Assembly: GCA_026260175.1 (NCBI GenBank)
Contig: JAKCWW010004302.1
Coordinates: forward strand, 1 to 42,056
DNA: 42,056 bases
Reading direction: 5' to 3'
Source: Reticulitermes lucifugus
Lineage: Eukaryota > Arthropoda > Insecta > Blattodea > Rhinotermitidae
Below, one piece after another: positions 31,621 to 42,056 of the stretch. Position 1 is the first letter of the stretch; the number at the start of each line of letters is the position of its first letter. Under the pieces are notes generated by a model that had not been told where the DNA came from, did no database searches, and saw only the letters and a list, made by a program, of their open reading frames with translations. Position numbers and translations under genes: made by a program.

Positions 31621-32152
31621 TCATGTACCAAAAATGAATTCTCAGCGCGCTCTCAGTTACAGTTTTGCAGCTACTTGGTGTATGTTATGAGTGATGTAAC
31701 AACACGCGAAACAGAAGTGTTCTATATTTCCTAGACTTGCACGAAATGCAGAAGGAATTGTTCCTTGTTATCGAGGTGCTGAAGGGAGGATGACAAACTT
31801 TTTCCTTCACATTTTCCTCACTTCCATAATTTCATTTCGTACAGAATTTCGGTGCAGAATCTCGTGGAAATGTTTAGTCTGTCGATATACCTGTCTTGGA
31901 GTTGCATCTGTTAAACGAGAAACTTCAGAATATAGACTGTGGTATTTTAACACCTGTTTATGAATGTAAATGGAAATAGTATACTTTATAAAAGGTGGAT
32001 TGCGATTTGTATTGGTTACTGACACATTGTGTTAGTTGTACAGTTGTTTGTGTTTATGTCTTCTGTTTTGGAAGACTAAAATCTTTAGCAATACCTCTGT
32101 GAGAACCAGTTTAATGGCAGTTGAGTTTTTCACGGTGGTGTCAAGGATTGTT
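31621..32152. other. No recognisable feature
   Basis: A 72-codon minus frame (31807-32025) has no motif. Confidence 0.45.
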
Positions 32153-32173
32153 TGTGTGTGTGTGTGTGTGTGT
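32153..32173 (+). repeat. (TG)n microsatellite
   Basis: About ten uninterrupted TG units. Confidence 0.95.
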
Positions 32174-32507
32174 AGGTTGGTAGATAGGTAACAAACAATA
32201 CAGCGACATATTCCGCCAGACGATGATTAATAACTGTCACGTTCATGTTTACGTTGGTTACAAAACGTCTTACTAATTAATACGATTCCAACATGCCTCG
32301 TGCTGAATGTAAAGCTATTTCAAACAACATTCACCTCTGTATTTCACAAGTGTCCTCTCTATCGTTTCCACAAGACTCATACAAAATTTGTGCGAACATT
32401 TCGTGAGCTTAAATTCTGAATTCCAACTTAGCTTCTACAATAGGTCTTGAGTTAAAGTCATTAAAATAATCGTAAAACATTTCCCACTCTTTCTTTTCTT
32501 CTTGTAC

Positions 32508-32636
32508 TTCTTGACCCTTGAAGATGGGACCGATGCGTTTTCCCGAAACGTCGGTAAAGGATTACCATTCGACGCTGCGTAATATCCCAGAAGAGCGCAG
32601 ATCTCATCAACATCGCGGCGGAATCCTGAAATCATC
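32508..32636 (+). repeat. Foldback family, subfamily B, solitary arm
   Basis: TTGAAGATGGGACCGATG, CCCGAAACGTCGGTAAAGG, CATTCGACGCTGCGTAATAT, CGCAGATCTCATC and GGCGGAATCCTGAAATC. This is the clearest copy of subfamily B and the partner of 5234-5372. The interval 32174-32507 holds nothing I recognise. Confidence 0.85.
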
Positions 32637-33315
32637 GCACTCTAAAGTACTTAGTCCAAGAAACTTCACACACGGCATGGCATCGCGTATTTAAAGTGGT
32701 CGACCCACGGCAGTGATGATCTTGCCTCTATATTTTAATGCCGATTTTAAAGAATTGACTTTTAACAGAATGTCATCCAGAAGAGATAGATTTAAATAAT
32801 TTTTTGTTCTAATTAGGCTAAGGATAGAGCAGCCCGATGAGCCTCTCGTCCCCGCTGCGTTCATTTACGGCACGGACGCACTGCTAGCGTGTTACCTGGA
32901 GGTTAGTGGGGTTAAAAGTGCATGGCGGGAATGCGGGAGCACTCGTTCCTCTAAGCTGGGAGAGAACTTAGAGGCAGGGGGTCTTTACTCATTGGATTTG
33001 TAAGTAGCTTTGGATCCATTCTGGATGTGGTGGAGAGAAAGTCGTTAATACAAGGAAACTATTTTCTCTTACCTAAACTTAGCTCATTCTATCGGACTAT
33101 TGAAGGCCCCCCCCCCAGAAACAGCGTCCATTTTGTGTCTTTCAGTCCCTATTGAGTAAACATTGACCATATTCTAGATAATGTGTGTTCATCCATCCGC
33201 CACTCAGAGTTACAATTTTAGGGTTTTCTTGAAATATCAACTGGAAATAATTAGTGGGAAGCTTCTGTTGAAAGTTTTAATGTATTATTTCTGCAGTTAC
33301 CTTGAAGAGACTAAA
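32637..33315. other. GC-rich patch, otherwise nothing
   Basis: 32850-32995 is distinctly GC-rich with no frame through it, and a run of ten C lies at 33107-33116. An unnamed repeat is possible. Confidence 0.4.
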
Positions 33316-33317
33316 TA

Positions 33318-33502
33318 CAGTCGAACCAGGTTGTAATGACAGCCGTTTATACGACACCTCGTCTATAGCGTCAGATATTCTGTGGTACCAATTAATTCCT
33401 CTCTGTTAACCGTAACATTATATTCCTAGGTTAGAACGATACTCGTTTATGACGACACAAAATATTCAGTCCCTTTCATGATGTTATAACCGAGTTCGAC
33501 TC
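33318..33502. mobile_element. pogo/Tigger-like MITE
   Basis: Left end CAGTCGAACCAGGTTGTAAT, right end (reversed) GAGTCGAACTCGGTTATAAC, flanked by TA at 33316-33317 and 33503-33504. CAGT-GAACC-GGTTATAAC termini with a TA duplication are typical of the pogo branch of Tc1/mariner. Internal words CGTTTATACGACAC and CGTTTATGACGACAC are repeated. There is no coding capacity in 185 bp. Confidence 0.8.
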
Positions 33503-33504
33503 TA

Positions 33505-34305
33505 ATTCTACGAAAATTCTCAGGATAGTAAAAAATCGCCCATAACAACATGTCCGCGTAAATAGGAAAACCCAGCACAGAGAAATCTTCAGTTTCCATA
33601 AGAGAAGGGACATTTATTGAAAATCTGGGCCACTGTCAGCTTTTAGAGAAGACCTCTGCATCAACAGGTTGTCTCAAGCTATTAGTCGTATCCAGCAGAT
33701 GCTGCTTCGAATTTGGCCGGGGGCACCGACTACTTAGACTGAGGCGTTTTGTTGCTCTGCCTCTCTCTTTAGGCAAACGGTGAGGTAGTGCCTCAAATTA
33801 GACCACATTCTACCACATCTTTATAAATTGTTACGTACCAAATTTTCTATCAGGTATGCCAGATCTCTGAGATACTGACACCAGCATCAAGTCAGTCATG
33901 AATCAGTAAAGAGCCATCTGCACCGTGCATTAACTGTTTAAAGCCGAATGATTAGTGTATATATACAGATACCGTCAGATTTAATACTGGAATCTGTGTA
34001 TTTTTTCGTATGTATCTTCTTTATGACACCTGCAATAAACAGTTATCTCCGTACACAGCCTTGAATAACTGCTCCTTTTAATGAAATAAAACTCTTCTCT
34101 GTGAAGTATGAACTTAATGTAGATTAATTTTATCCATCTCTTTACATTATTTGCAATAATTTACGTACTATATTAAACACGAAGCTAATTTATATTACCT
34201 AACGAGCACTTCAATTTAGGACAATGAAAGGCTGCGTGTCACCGGTAAATTATAGGGAAATTTGCAGGCCTGACTAATTCCATTGATGAGTTTTGATGTA
34301 TCCAC
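33505..34305. other. No recognisable feature
   Basis: Nothing found on either strand. Confidence 0.45.
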
Positions 34306-34412
34306 AGCAGTGATGGTGAAGATTCAAGTCTTTTGGAAAATTACGCTTTGTTAACTGGTAAATAGTTACCGATGTTGCGGGTGATCATGTTGCCTTTATC
34401 TTAAGGAGCAAT
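34306..34412 (-). repeat. Foldback family, subfamily A, solitary arm
   Basis: GTGATGGTGAAGATTCAAG, TCTTTTGGAAAATTACGC, TTGTTAACTGGTAAATAG and TTACCGATGTTGCGGG. Near-identical in layout to the left arm at 28112-28207. The motif half has decayed. Confidence 0.8.
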
Positions 34413-34925
34413 AGAACTCTGGGACTTAAATTTGTTTTCTTGGCCTGGCGTAACGGATTTTGTTTTGAATGTATTGAAACGTGTGCAAAGTTGCTTCAGT
34501 ATACTACTGTGATACATTCCATACACCTCAAACTTCATGTAAATATCTTATTGGATCTTATGGAAAATGTAATATCTTTGTGTTGGTTAATTATGCAAAG
34601 AGACGCGGATACTCATTACAGGAGGCTGAGTGAACGCATTGGCAAGGAAGAAGTTTCGTGCACGATATCGAGAACAGATCGTGTAGATCGTACACTTCCC
34701 TGTATACTTATTGAATAGTGGGTAAGAAATTGCAAAATAAAACAAAATATTCTGTTACTGAATGGTGAGGTGTGTGTGGATTTTGTACCCCATTTCTGTG
34801 TAGTCTGTTACAAAATGCACTATACTATTGCTTACCTCGTGAACGTAACATGTACTTGCATATTACATTCAGTTTAGTAATTTTACATTTTTAAAGTATT
34901 TATTCATACTACTGCACTATAATTG
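34413..34925. other. No recognisable feature
   Basis: A 92-codon plus frame (34440-34718) was read through. No domain, signal or repeat peptide was recognised. Confidence 0.4.
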
Positions 34926-34927
34926 GT

Positions 34928-35247
34928 TACAATAATATACAAACATTTGGTAGGCCTCCTAATGTTTCGGTCATCTTCAGGGAGGTACTTGAAAAAGAAA
35001 AACAGTTATTTCCCTTTATTTTAATCTTAATGTATTTGGGTGTGTCATTTGACTCATTTTGCTCATCTTGTCACACCATACAGCCGCATTGGTCTTATGT
35101 AGCTTTTCCTTTGTGCGTTTGCAATTGTAAACGATTTTTGCCTATTGGACTCCTGCAAGTTTAAAATATTTCTTTTTCGAGTACTTCCCAGACGATGGTG
35201 AAAAAAGGTCGAAATATGTAGGAAGACTACCGCATGTATTTATATTA
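34928..35247. mobile_element. Inverted-repeat element with a hammerhead-like motif in each arm
   Basis: Left arm 34928-35003 and right arm 35169-35247 align in inverse: AATAATATACAAACATTTGG against the reversed AATAATATAAATACATGCGG, then TAGG, the motif, and TTCTTTTTC-AGTAC. The left motif has lost its stem (CTGAAGATGACCGAAAC in the minus sense). The right one reads CAGACGATGGTGAAAAAAGG then TCGAAATATGTAGG. The internal 165 bp is non-coding. Confidence 0.75.
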
Positions 35248-35930
35248 TTATATCGCATTATACTTCAGTTATTGGAATATATGTGTGTCTTACTGCACGG
35301 TACATGAATAATTGTAAATTTATATTTTTATATTCAGTTTAGTTTAGCTATGCTTTAACAGCATTACGGACAATATTGCACTAACTGCCGTAAATTATAA
35401 ATGCTTTGTTTGTTGTGATGGAACTTCAAATGAACTTAGTTAACTCGATGGCGAGTCTGTTTTTACGTATAGGAAACCGATATCCGCTCTCGGGTTACGG
35501 CACTGAGAATGCATATTCTTATCTCCTCTTTTACAATCTAAACATTAAAATATGTACTGAACACGTATAAATAAATGAGAGTAAAGCGAGTGTGAAGAGG
35601 GAAATGTTTTTAGTGGAATTATACTATCACAATGGAATATCTTATATTTAGAATGCTGAATGTTCTGAAAGGAAGAGAGGTTTTTTGGTGTTTGAGCTGA
35701 GGTTATTTTGGGTAAATTTAACGTGGTTTTTATGAAGCCGTAAAATAATAATATGTAGTTATGTAGTAGTATTTGTAAATGGATTTTCAGCGATGATTTG
35801 TCCAAGTATGATAGAATCGGAACATTATATTCGATGTGCACATGCAGGTCTTTTCAAATGTGTGGTTTTGTTGTTAGGCGAGTACATTTCATAGTTATGA
35901 AGGATTTTAGTGCCTTTGTCTCCGGTTTCA
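35248..35930. other. No recognisable feature
   Basis: A 98-codon minus frame (35545-35841) is AT-driven. Confidence 0.45.
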
Positions 35931-35934
35931 TTTT

Positions 35935-36060
35935 CGATATTGAAGATGACGGCTACTATCCTGCGAAATGCCCGGAACTGCTCGCGCAACAATTCGGCGT
36001 CGCATCCCAGAAAGCGTAAAGCTACAGCAACACAGCTGTGAGAACTGCAGATCTAAAGCT
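35935..36060 (+). repeat. Foldback family, solitary arm
   Basis: TTGAAGATGACGGCTAC, TGCGAAATGCCCGGAAC, then CGGCGTCGCATCCCAGAAAG and CTGCAGATCTAAAGC. It keeps the family order of motif and GGCGT-CATCCCAGAA block. Confidence 0.6.
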
Positions 36061-36832
36061 TGTTTCTGTTCGTGTAGTACAGGCACTGATTTATGTCACG
36101 GTACAGGAGGAAGTAAAAGTATTTGTTAAGAAACTGGAATGTAATGTCCTATCGAACCTATAATTGTACTTTTCAAATTTGATATTTGCTTAGGGAGAGC
36201 TGCAATGCACTTATTAATATTATTTTCAAATTTATTGCAATATTTTTATAGATGTATTAATTTGTATATATCGGTGTACCTCGTACATCTCCCACAAGCA
36301 ATATCGATGCGTCTGGTGAAGTTTGCTGGATGATACTGCTGTATTGGGAAAATATTTACCAAGAGACGGATGAAAATGTCATGTTACATCAAAGAAAACT
36401 GAAGATTTGCAAAGAATGTTTAAAGCACACGAGTGCGTTAGTTGACAGTACACTCAGGTTTTTCTTCGGCAGAAGGTACACAAAATTGTTGTCACGTCTT
36501 AGGCAGATTTATGTGCATGTATATATAAATATATATGGAGAGTCGTGGGTGAAAATTTTGGAGTAGCTGCTGTATGGAAGGAAACACTTAATACAAAAGG
36601 TGCCTATCTTGAAGTTCTCAGTTTCAAAGAAAACTAGAGCCGTTTAAACTCGCGCTTTACTTTCCCTGAGCAGTAATTTTACATGAACTCTGAGATCTGA
36701 GTCTGGAACGTGGGTGATAATAAAGGTACTGTCTCCTGGCATGTGAGTTCTGCTCTTTGGTAGACGGGTACCAATATTTTATAGGAACATATGCCTTGCT
36801 CTTCCCGTGCAGCATGAATTTCTTCCATGAGG
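36061..36832. other. No recognisable feature
   Basis: A 78-codon plus frame (36330-36566) is K-, L- and R-rich and cannot be identified. Confidence 0.4.
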
Positions 36833-36925
36833 ATGTCGGTAGCAGAGGTAGCAGGTGCCTTCAAAACGTCGGTACATATACGTATCCACGACGTTACACT
36901 GCGTCACTGCAAACAAGTTGGTATA
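36833..36925 (+). repeat. Foldback family, subfamily A, solitary arm
   Basis: GTAGCAGGTGCCTTCAAAAC, GTCGGTACATATACGTATCC and CGACGTTACACTGCGTCAC. The motif stem is short and the first half is decayed. Confidence 0.55.
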
Positions 36926-37076
36926 GCAGTAAGGCACGGAGGATGTCTACTTCGGATGTCGGCCAAAATGTTGCCTATTCTGACAGGCTTTTCGTGCTTT
37001 TACCCAGTCCCTTCTTGTAAAGACCGAGAGAGTAGAGAATTAGGCCATAAACGCTTTCCCTAAAATCCTTTACATT

Positions 37077-37622
37077 TCATCACTCACCTGTCACCCTACC
37101 TTTCAGACACACTACAATTCAGGCACCCTATCACTCGGTCGCCCTATCATTAAGTCACCCTATCATTCAGTCGTCCTCTCACTCAGTCACTCTCTCTTTC
37201 GGTCACCATGTAATTCTGTCACCCCGTCATTTGTTTCCCCTCTCATGCGGTTACCGTATCATTAAGTCGCTGTATTATTCTTTGACTTTCTCATTCTGGC
37301 ACCTATCAATCGGTCACCCTTTCATCCGGTCACTCTATCATTTGATCACCCTATATTTTTGTCACCCTTTCATTAAGCCATCATATCACTCATTCACCCT
37401 ATTATTCGGTCACCCTATCATTCGGTCACCACATAATTCGGTCATCCCCTCATTCGGTCACCCTATCATTCTTTCTCCCTGTCACTCATTTGTTCACCCT
37501 ATTATTTGGTCGCCCTATCATTCGTTCACCTCCTCATTTAGTTACGCTATCATTAAGTAACCCTGTCAATAAGCCGCCCTGTCATACATTCAGTCTACTG
37601 CCATCCAGTCACCCTCTCATTC
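37077..37622 (+). repeat. Degenerate 16-bp minisatellite
   Basis: About 33 units of the type CCCTATCATTCGGTCA, most with one to five changes, some one base shorter or longer. Because 16 is not a multiple of three, frames through it repeat every 16 residues (S-P-Y-H-S-F-like), giving the 109-codon frame 37231-37560. The array ends at CATTCGACGCTGTGTA, which resembles the CATTCGACGCTGCGTA block of foldback subfamily B. Confidence 0.9.
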
Positions 37623-38129
37623 GACGCTGTGTAGCTTCCAGTACCGACAGCGTCTTTAAATAACCCACAAAGAGAAGCTCCTGTAAGCTTCACATCCAAG
37701 AAGACGGTAATATTTCAAGTAGAGCAGATGTTTCGTCTTAGGTTTTCCGCCCTTTTTGTAGTTTTGTTTTTCTTGAAACCCCGAGGTCAAAGTTACGAGA
37801 ACAAAAAAATTGTAGAATACGAGTACTGTAGGGAGTGAAACATTTAAAGCAAAACAACCCCTGCCTCAACAGTATATAGTAATTCACACATATCGTATAG
37901 CAGCATGTAAGGAGATTAAAGGTTCTTGCAGAGTACAATATTACTTCCATAGAAATGCCCAAGTCATTTTCTTCCCAATTCCACGTGTAATTTATCTGTG
38001 TTAAAGAGCTGCCTTACACGTGCGACTTTCACATAAATATCTTATTTTGTTTTTATGTTTCCTGACAGCTTAAATACCGACACTGATACTGCGTTATAAA
38101 TATTAATGCCTGTTCTGTTCTTTTCTCAT
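37623..38129. other. No recognisable feature
   Basis: Nothing found after the subfamily B-like edge of the minisatellite. Confidence 0.45.
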
Positions 38130-38215
38130 GTACTGGCTTTGGTCCCTACATATTCAACCGAAACGTCGGTATCCACCTCCAAGAATTCACGGTGTTACAA
38201 CCCTGAACCCCACAA
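38130..38215 (+). repeat. Foldback family fragment
   Basis: TTCAACCGAAACGTCGGTAT then CACGGTGTTACAACCCTGAA. The first half of the motif is not visible. Confidence 0.5.
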
Positions 38216-38498
38216 TCTGAACTCTCAGTGCCCTTATTCCGAATACGTACAGATTTTCAGATTCTTAACTAGATCATTCAAAGTCATTGTGCCATGTTAT
38301 TTATCACTTTATATCTTCATCAGATGAATCAGCGTTGCTAACTTTCAAATTACTGATATAATTACAAATGAACCCATACTATTTATCACTCAGTAAGTGT
38401 GTTCCCTCTCTAAATTTCCCTTGACAAAATTATTCTATTGATGGCTTGACGCGAATTTTCAAATTTGATATTATTCATTCCGTTCATTATTCTTACAG

Positions 38499-38685
38499 TC
38501 AATCATATATACAAACAAATGCACGCAATAATATTATACACTGTACATAAGTTTCAAAAACTCCTACACGTTTCGGCGCCGGGGCGCCATCCTCAGGAAA
38601 TCTCAAATACATAGGAGCACAAGCATGTGTAGCCTACAGTTTGCAAAGCTATTATGTGCATTTGTTAGTATATATGATCGATTGA
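38499..38685 (-). mobile_element. 187-bp inverted-repeat element around a perfect hammerhead-like stem
   Basis: Left end TCAATCATATATACAAACAA then ATGCAC, right end reversed TCAATCGATCATATATACTA then ACAAATGCAC. Near the centre, in the minus sense, lie CTGAGGA, T, GGCGCC-CC-GGCGCC, then GAAACGTGTAGGAG (38596-38561). The 6-bp all-GC stem is perfect. No coding capacity. Confidence 0.75.
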
Positions 38686-39788
38686 GCGACTTTTGAATTG
38701 TTTTTTTTGTTTAATCGTCTACAATGTTGTAATTACTCATTGTGTGTATTTAAAAATTGCAGCGGTGGTGATTATTAGAAAGCTCTAAATTTCATATTAA
38801 TATTCGTGAAAATCAGTGATTTGATACAGAACTTGAAAGGGGCTACAAACAGTCACACATAAGCACATACAAGTTGACTTTTATAGCCAGCTGTCTTTTT
38901 TAAGAAAGTCAAATCGGGAAACATGTGTAGTTGGTACAAAATGGACCTAGACAGTAAAAGTGGAAATGTTCAGTAATCCTTGTATTAATTACTTTAAGTG
39001 TGTTTCACTTAGCGATGATGTCTTATCTAGAATTTATGGTGTCAAAGGTATATTAATGTCTATGAATCTGAAGTATTGGTGCAATAATAACTGGCGAGTG
39101 ATAATAGACCTGGCCTGAGAAAAATCTCTTCCAGTGACACTTCATCGATTACATAACTCACATAGTCTCTCCTGAGACGAGCCAGGACCTCTGCGGAGAG
39201 AATTTGGAGACTAACTGCTTGAGCTGTGACACGGCCTGATTATCTTAATAATGTATCAATCCAAGAGTTGAAACAGCTTAATAAGAGATTTACAAACAAG
39301 TCGCTCGCGAAAGTTAAAATCGCACAGTATCTCCGTCCGGAAACAAATCGTTTTGTGGGAGATTGCAGTGCGTTTTGTGTAGAAGAAATGTAGGTAAAAC
39401 TTCAACAGAAGAAAATCATGTTACCTTTCTTTGCCTTAAAGAACTTGTAAGAAAATTAGACTTTTTATCTCCCAGAAGGAATATAACATTATATTTTAAT
39501 TATATAAAAACCTTACCATAAAAACATATTTTTCTTCCACAAAGCAGTTAAAATTTTCATTTTGCATCTCACATTTAAAAGGATTTTGAATAAAATATAA
39601 AGTAGCCAATAATAACAAGTGTTTTCCACTGCTCTCTCAGACAGTGCAGAGGCCGCTTTGTTTTAAGCTGGAACGAAGAGTTTCTTTTCGGGCGTGGGTT
39701 ATTAGAGATGGAGAGATTCCCGTGTAAGGCAGCACAGAAACTGCAGAATTTACAGTCAATAACAGAGTAAGGTCATTCGAATAGTGCA
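38686..39788. other. No recognisable feature
   Basis: AT-rich with no frame of note. The 66-codon minus frame at 39637-39837 is antisense to the LINE edge. Confidence 0.45.
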
Positions 39789-40040
39789 GTAAGAAAACCT
39801 GAAAGAAGGGAGTACCTAGGACAGAGAGGAGGTTCATACTAGAATGGTCTCAAAGAAACAGAATGGGATGGTGTGGACTGGATACATTTGGGTCAGAACA
39901 GGGACCAGTGGCGGGAGTGGCGGCTTCTTATGAAAATTTTAATCAACCTTCGTTCTTCCATGAAATGTGCGAACTTTCATGAATAGCTGGGCAACTACTA
40001 GCTGCTTAAGAAGGAGTCTGTTGCATTGAGTTAGCTGTCA
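39789..40040 (+). pseudogene. LINE family A, C-terminus and 3' UTR
   Basis: One 66-codon frame with a single internal TAG reads V-R-K-P-E-R-R, E-W-D-G-V-D-W-I-H-L-G-Q-N-R-D-Q-W-R, I-L-I-N-L-R, ending H-E-stop at 39984-39986. The UTR has GAATAGCTGGGCAAC, AAGAAGGAGTCTGTTGC and ends ATTGAGTTAG. About 30 codons (R-W-E-D-N-I-K region) are missing between E-R-R and E-W-D. Confidence 0.85.
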
Positions 40041-42056
40041 TTAAATGCGAAATATTACATGTTATACTGAGAACATCTTCATTATTGCAGTCGGCACAAC
40101 AGATATAGTTCATGTGCCGACTGTAATCCTTAAACATTTATGTACTGAGAATTAACGCTGAAAAAATGGATGTGTTAACTTCATTGTTTGAATTGCAAAC
40201 GTTAAACGACAGACATGTTGCAAGATAGTACTGTATAAACACAAACATTTTTTATATTATCTGCACCGTGTTGTTTATTGCTAGTATTGTATAAATATTA
40301 TTTGCAGCAGTGCCCTTTTTGCAAAGCTGGTCAAGAAGTTTATCGCCTTTTATGGAACCCAAATGCTCATTATCCAGTTCTCAAAATTTGGCCACCTCCC
40401 ATCCTCTCCCCTTAATATCCACTTTTTTATTATCCTCCCGTATACATGTAGGTCTTCTACATTATGTGTCGCCTTCAGCAATTCTGGTATAAACTTTTTA
40501 TACTTTTCTCATTTCTTTCATGCGTGCCGCAAAACCTGTAATCAGGCAGTAATGAACGAAAAATGTTAATTGCCTATCAGTTTGAGCTACGCTTATAAGG
40601 AAACACGGCCATCGTTTCCCACCTGCTAGGACAGTGTACTTTAAACACACTTCGGTTTGTTGTGGAAAATGTGGGGCTAGGGGAAGCGTAGCCGTTATTA
40701 AAAAAGTCAGAACCTAAGTACGTTGACTAAACGCAAAAATACCGCAAGTAATTACAAGTTTAAAAATAAATTGGTCCTTGTCATAACGCATAAAATAGTG
40801 TTATAAAGGGCGACAACATGAGAGTGAAGGGAAAAAATTATTTTATTTGCCAGTAGACTAAAACGTATTCGCGGCACATGTGGATGTTTATATGAGGTCA
40901 TCGATATTATCTTGCGTACAATAATTGAAACCGCCTCCACAATAAACTAATACCGCGCTGATAAAAACGGATTAGAATCTAAAGCATCAGGTAGGCTTAC
41001 TTGAGTTGTGCGATAAACAATACTGTAGTTTGTGACAAGTATTTTAATTATGTACTTATATCCATCCAAACAACATTTCACTCTTTAAACCAAATATTCT
41101 CTCACAACTTTGTTCTTAAACAAGATCCATGATGTGCTTCGCTTACTGAGAGAACAACTGATATTTCTGGTGAGTCGAAACTGTTGTTTGCTGAAATCTG
41201 CCCATGTGCCAATGGGTAAGTAGGCGTAAATATTGTACTTAACTTGTAATACTCTTGCAGTGAAATGTTTTGATCTGTATCTAATCCGAAATGCAATTAA
41301 CAAACTGAGCGAGATGGGATGTCAGAGCTTTGTTAGTGTTTATTAATGAGAACCAATAGGAAGGCCAGGAACATGGGTGCAGTGAAATTGTAACCTCGTC
41401 TGCTGCTCTGCAGTGGTCTGTGAATTCCACGTCATAGAAAGTCCCTAGTCTCTGGTATCCCTAATTAACGCTGTATTGACTGGGGTGTTAATATGTAAGA
41501 TTTATTATTCTGCACGTGTTTCGTATGTACAACCACAAGATGTCACTACCTTTTCGTTTACAATGGATCGCTACGTGGCTGCATGGAAGCGCGTGGCTAC
41601 CGTTTGTTCCAAGACCTGATGGAAGATGGCACTCGTGTACGTGTTAAACAGATGTCCAACTTGTAGAGAGAAGTTCTTTTCTCGTACCTTTGGACAAAAT
41701 GAGATAGTACACATACCGGTTTATAATTTAAGGTAGATATATATAAAATTATGAATGAAACTACTAGTATCATTCTCTTACAACACTAAGGTATTTGGCC
41801 TAACCGTAGTTGTAGCGCAATTTTTTGTTTACTTCTTTTTTTATAGAGATTCGAAGTGTAAAGCTGAATATCTATGAAGCCGTATATTATGTGAATGAAT
41901 GTGCAATTTTTTGTTGTATATATAGTGACATAATAAAATGGTAACATTGAAACCTCCTAAGAAAATAATAAAGCAAATTCACTGAGTTACACTAACGCGA
42001 TGTCTCCGAACAAATCATTTTCTTCATACATGACAGAATAAAGTATGTCTCATAGT
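40041..42056. other. No recognisable feature
   Basis: Only frames of 60-72 codons occur. CTGCACGTGTTTCGTATG at 41513 recalls the 3' half of the recurrent motif in reverse, without the CTGANGA half. No promoter, exon or RNA gene could be supported. Confidence 0.45.

Noticed and set aside
37077..37622. Minisatellite as a CRISPR-like array
   Set aside because: Units are 16 bp, diverged and adjacent without spacers, and the context is eukaryotic.

Overview
The window looks like intergenic or intronic DNA from a large, repeat-rich insect genome. It is AT-rich, has no bacterial-style operons, and every coding trace I can name belongs to a transposable element, with each copy broken by stops, frameshifts or truncation. 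Several dispersed families (a tRNA-type SINE, non-LTR retrotransposon tails, and the repeat peptides V-F-W-D-V-T-P and G-F-V-V-N-K-V) resemble repeats I remember from cockroach and termite assemblies. Blattodea is therefore my best guess, with Periplaneta likely. That assignment rests on memory, not on a search. I find no host gene, functional tRNA, rRNA, CRISPR array or viral gene that I can support.

Layout. Region 0-5 kb: a non-LTR tail with a microsatellite end, two copies of a dispersed repeat (family C), a SINE near 2.0 kb and non-LTR family A debris at 2.7-3.4 kb. Region 5-17 kb: a solitary foldback-family arm (5.2 kb), a mariner deletion derivative with TA duplications (7.85 kb), a TATG microsatellite, LINE B and LINE A debris (9.3 and 10.4 kb), a Helitron-like arginine-rich N-terminal relic (11.8 kb), a 177-bp duplication (14.3 kb), a third non-LTR tail (family E, 14.7 kb) and a second tRNA-like SINE (15.9 kb). 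Region 17-24 kb: two copies of repeat H, one overrun by a TCTG microsatellite with an assembly gap, and foldback elements near 18.7 and 19.9 kb.

The densest part is 24.6-30.2 kb. It holds a 5'-truncated LINE B insertion with a 15-bp target duplication, a 993-bp element with long inverted repeats and an 8-bp target duplication carrying a dead copy of an arthropod protein family, a foldback copy, a Helitron 3' terminus with its helicase C-terminus, a foldback pair with a perfect hairpin, and LINE A reverse-transcriptase and C-terminal pieces split by a 423-base gap. Region 31-42 kb: foldback arms, a pogo/Tigger-like MITE (33.3 kb), two small inverted-repeat elements built around a hammerhead-like motif (35.0 and 38.6 kb), a degenerate 16-bp minisatellite (37.1-37.6 kb) and a LINE A tail (39.8 kb).

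The observation that cuts across families is a short motif, CTGANGATGG, then a variable self-complementary stem, then CCGAAAC. It recurs about twenty times in otherwise different repeats, on both strands, with the stem sequence changing while pairing is often kept. It resembles a hammerhead ribozyme core but has one constant extra base. Together with the 993-bp inverted-repeat element it is the best candidate here for something not yet described.
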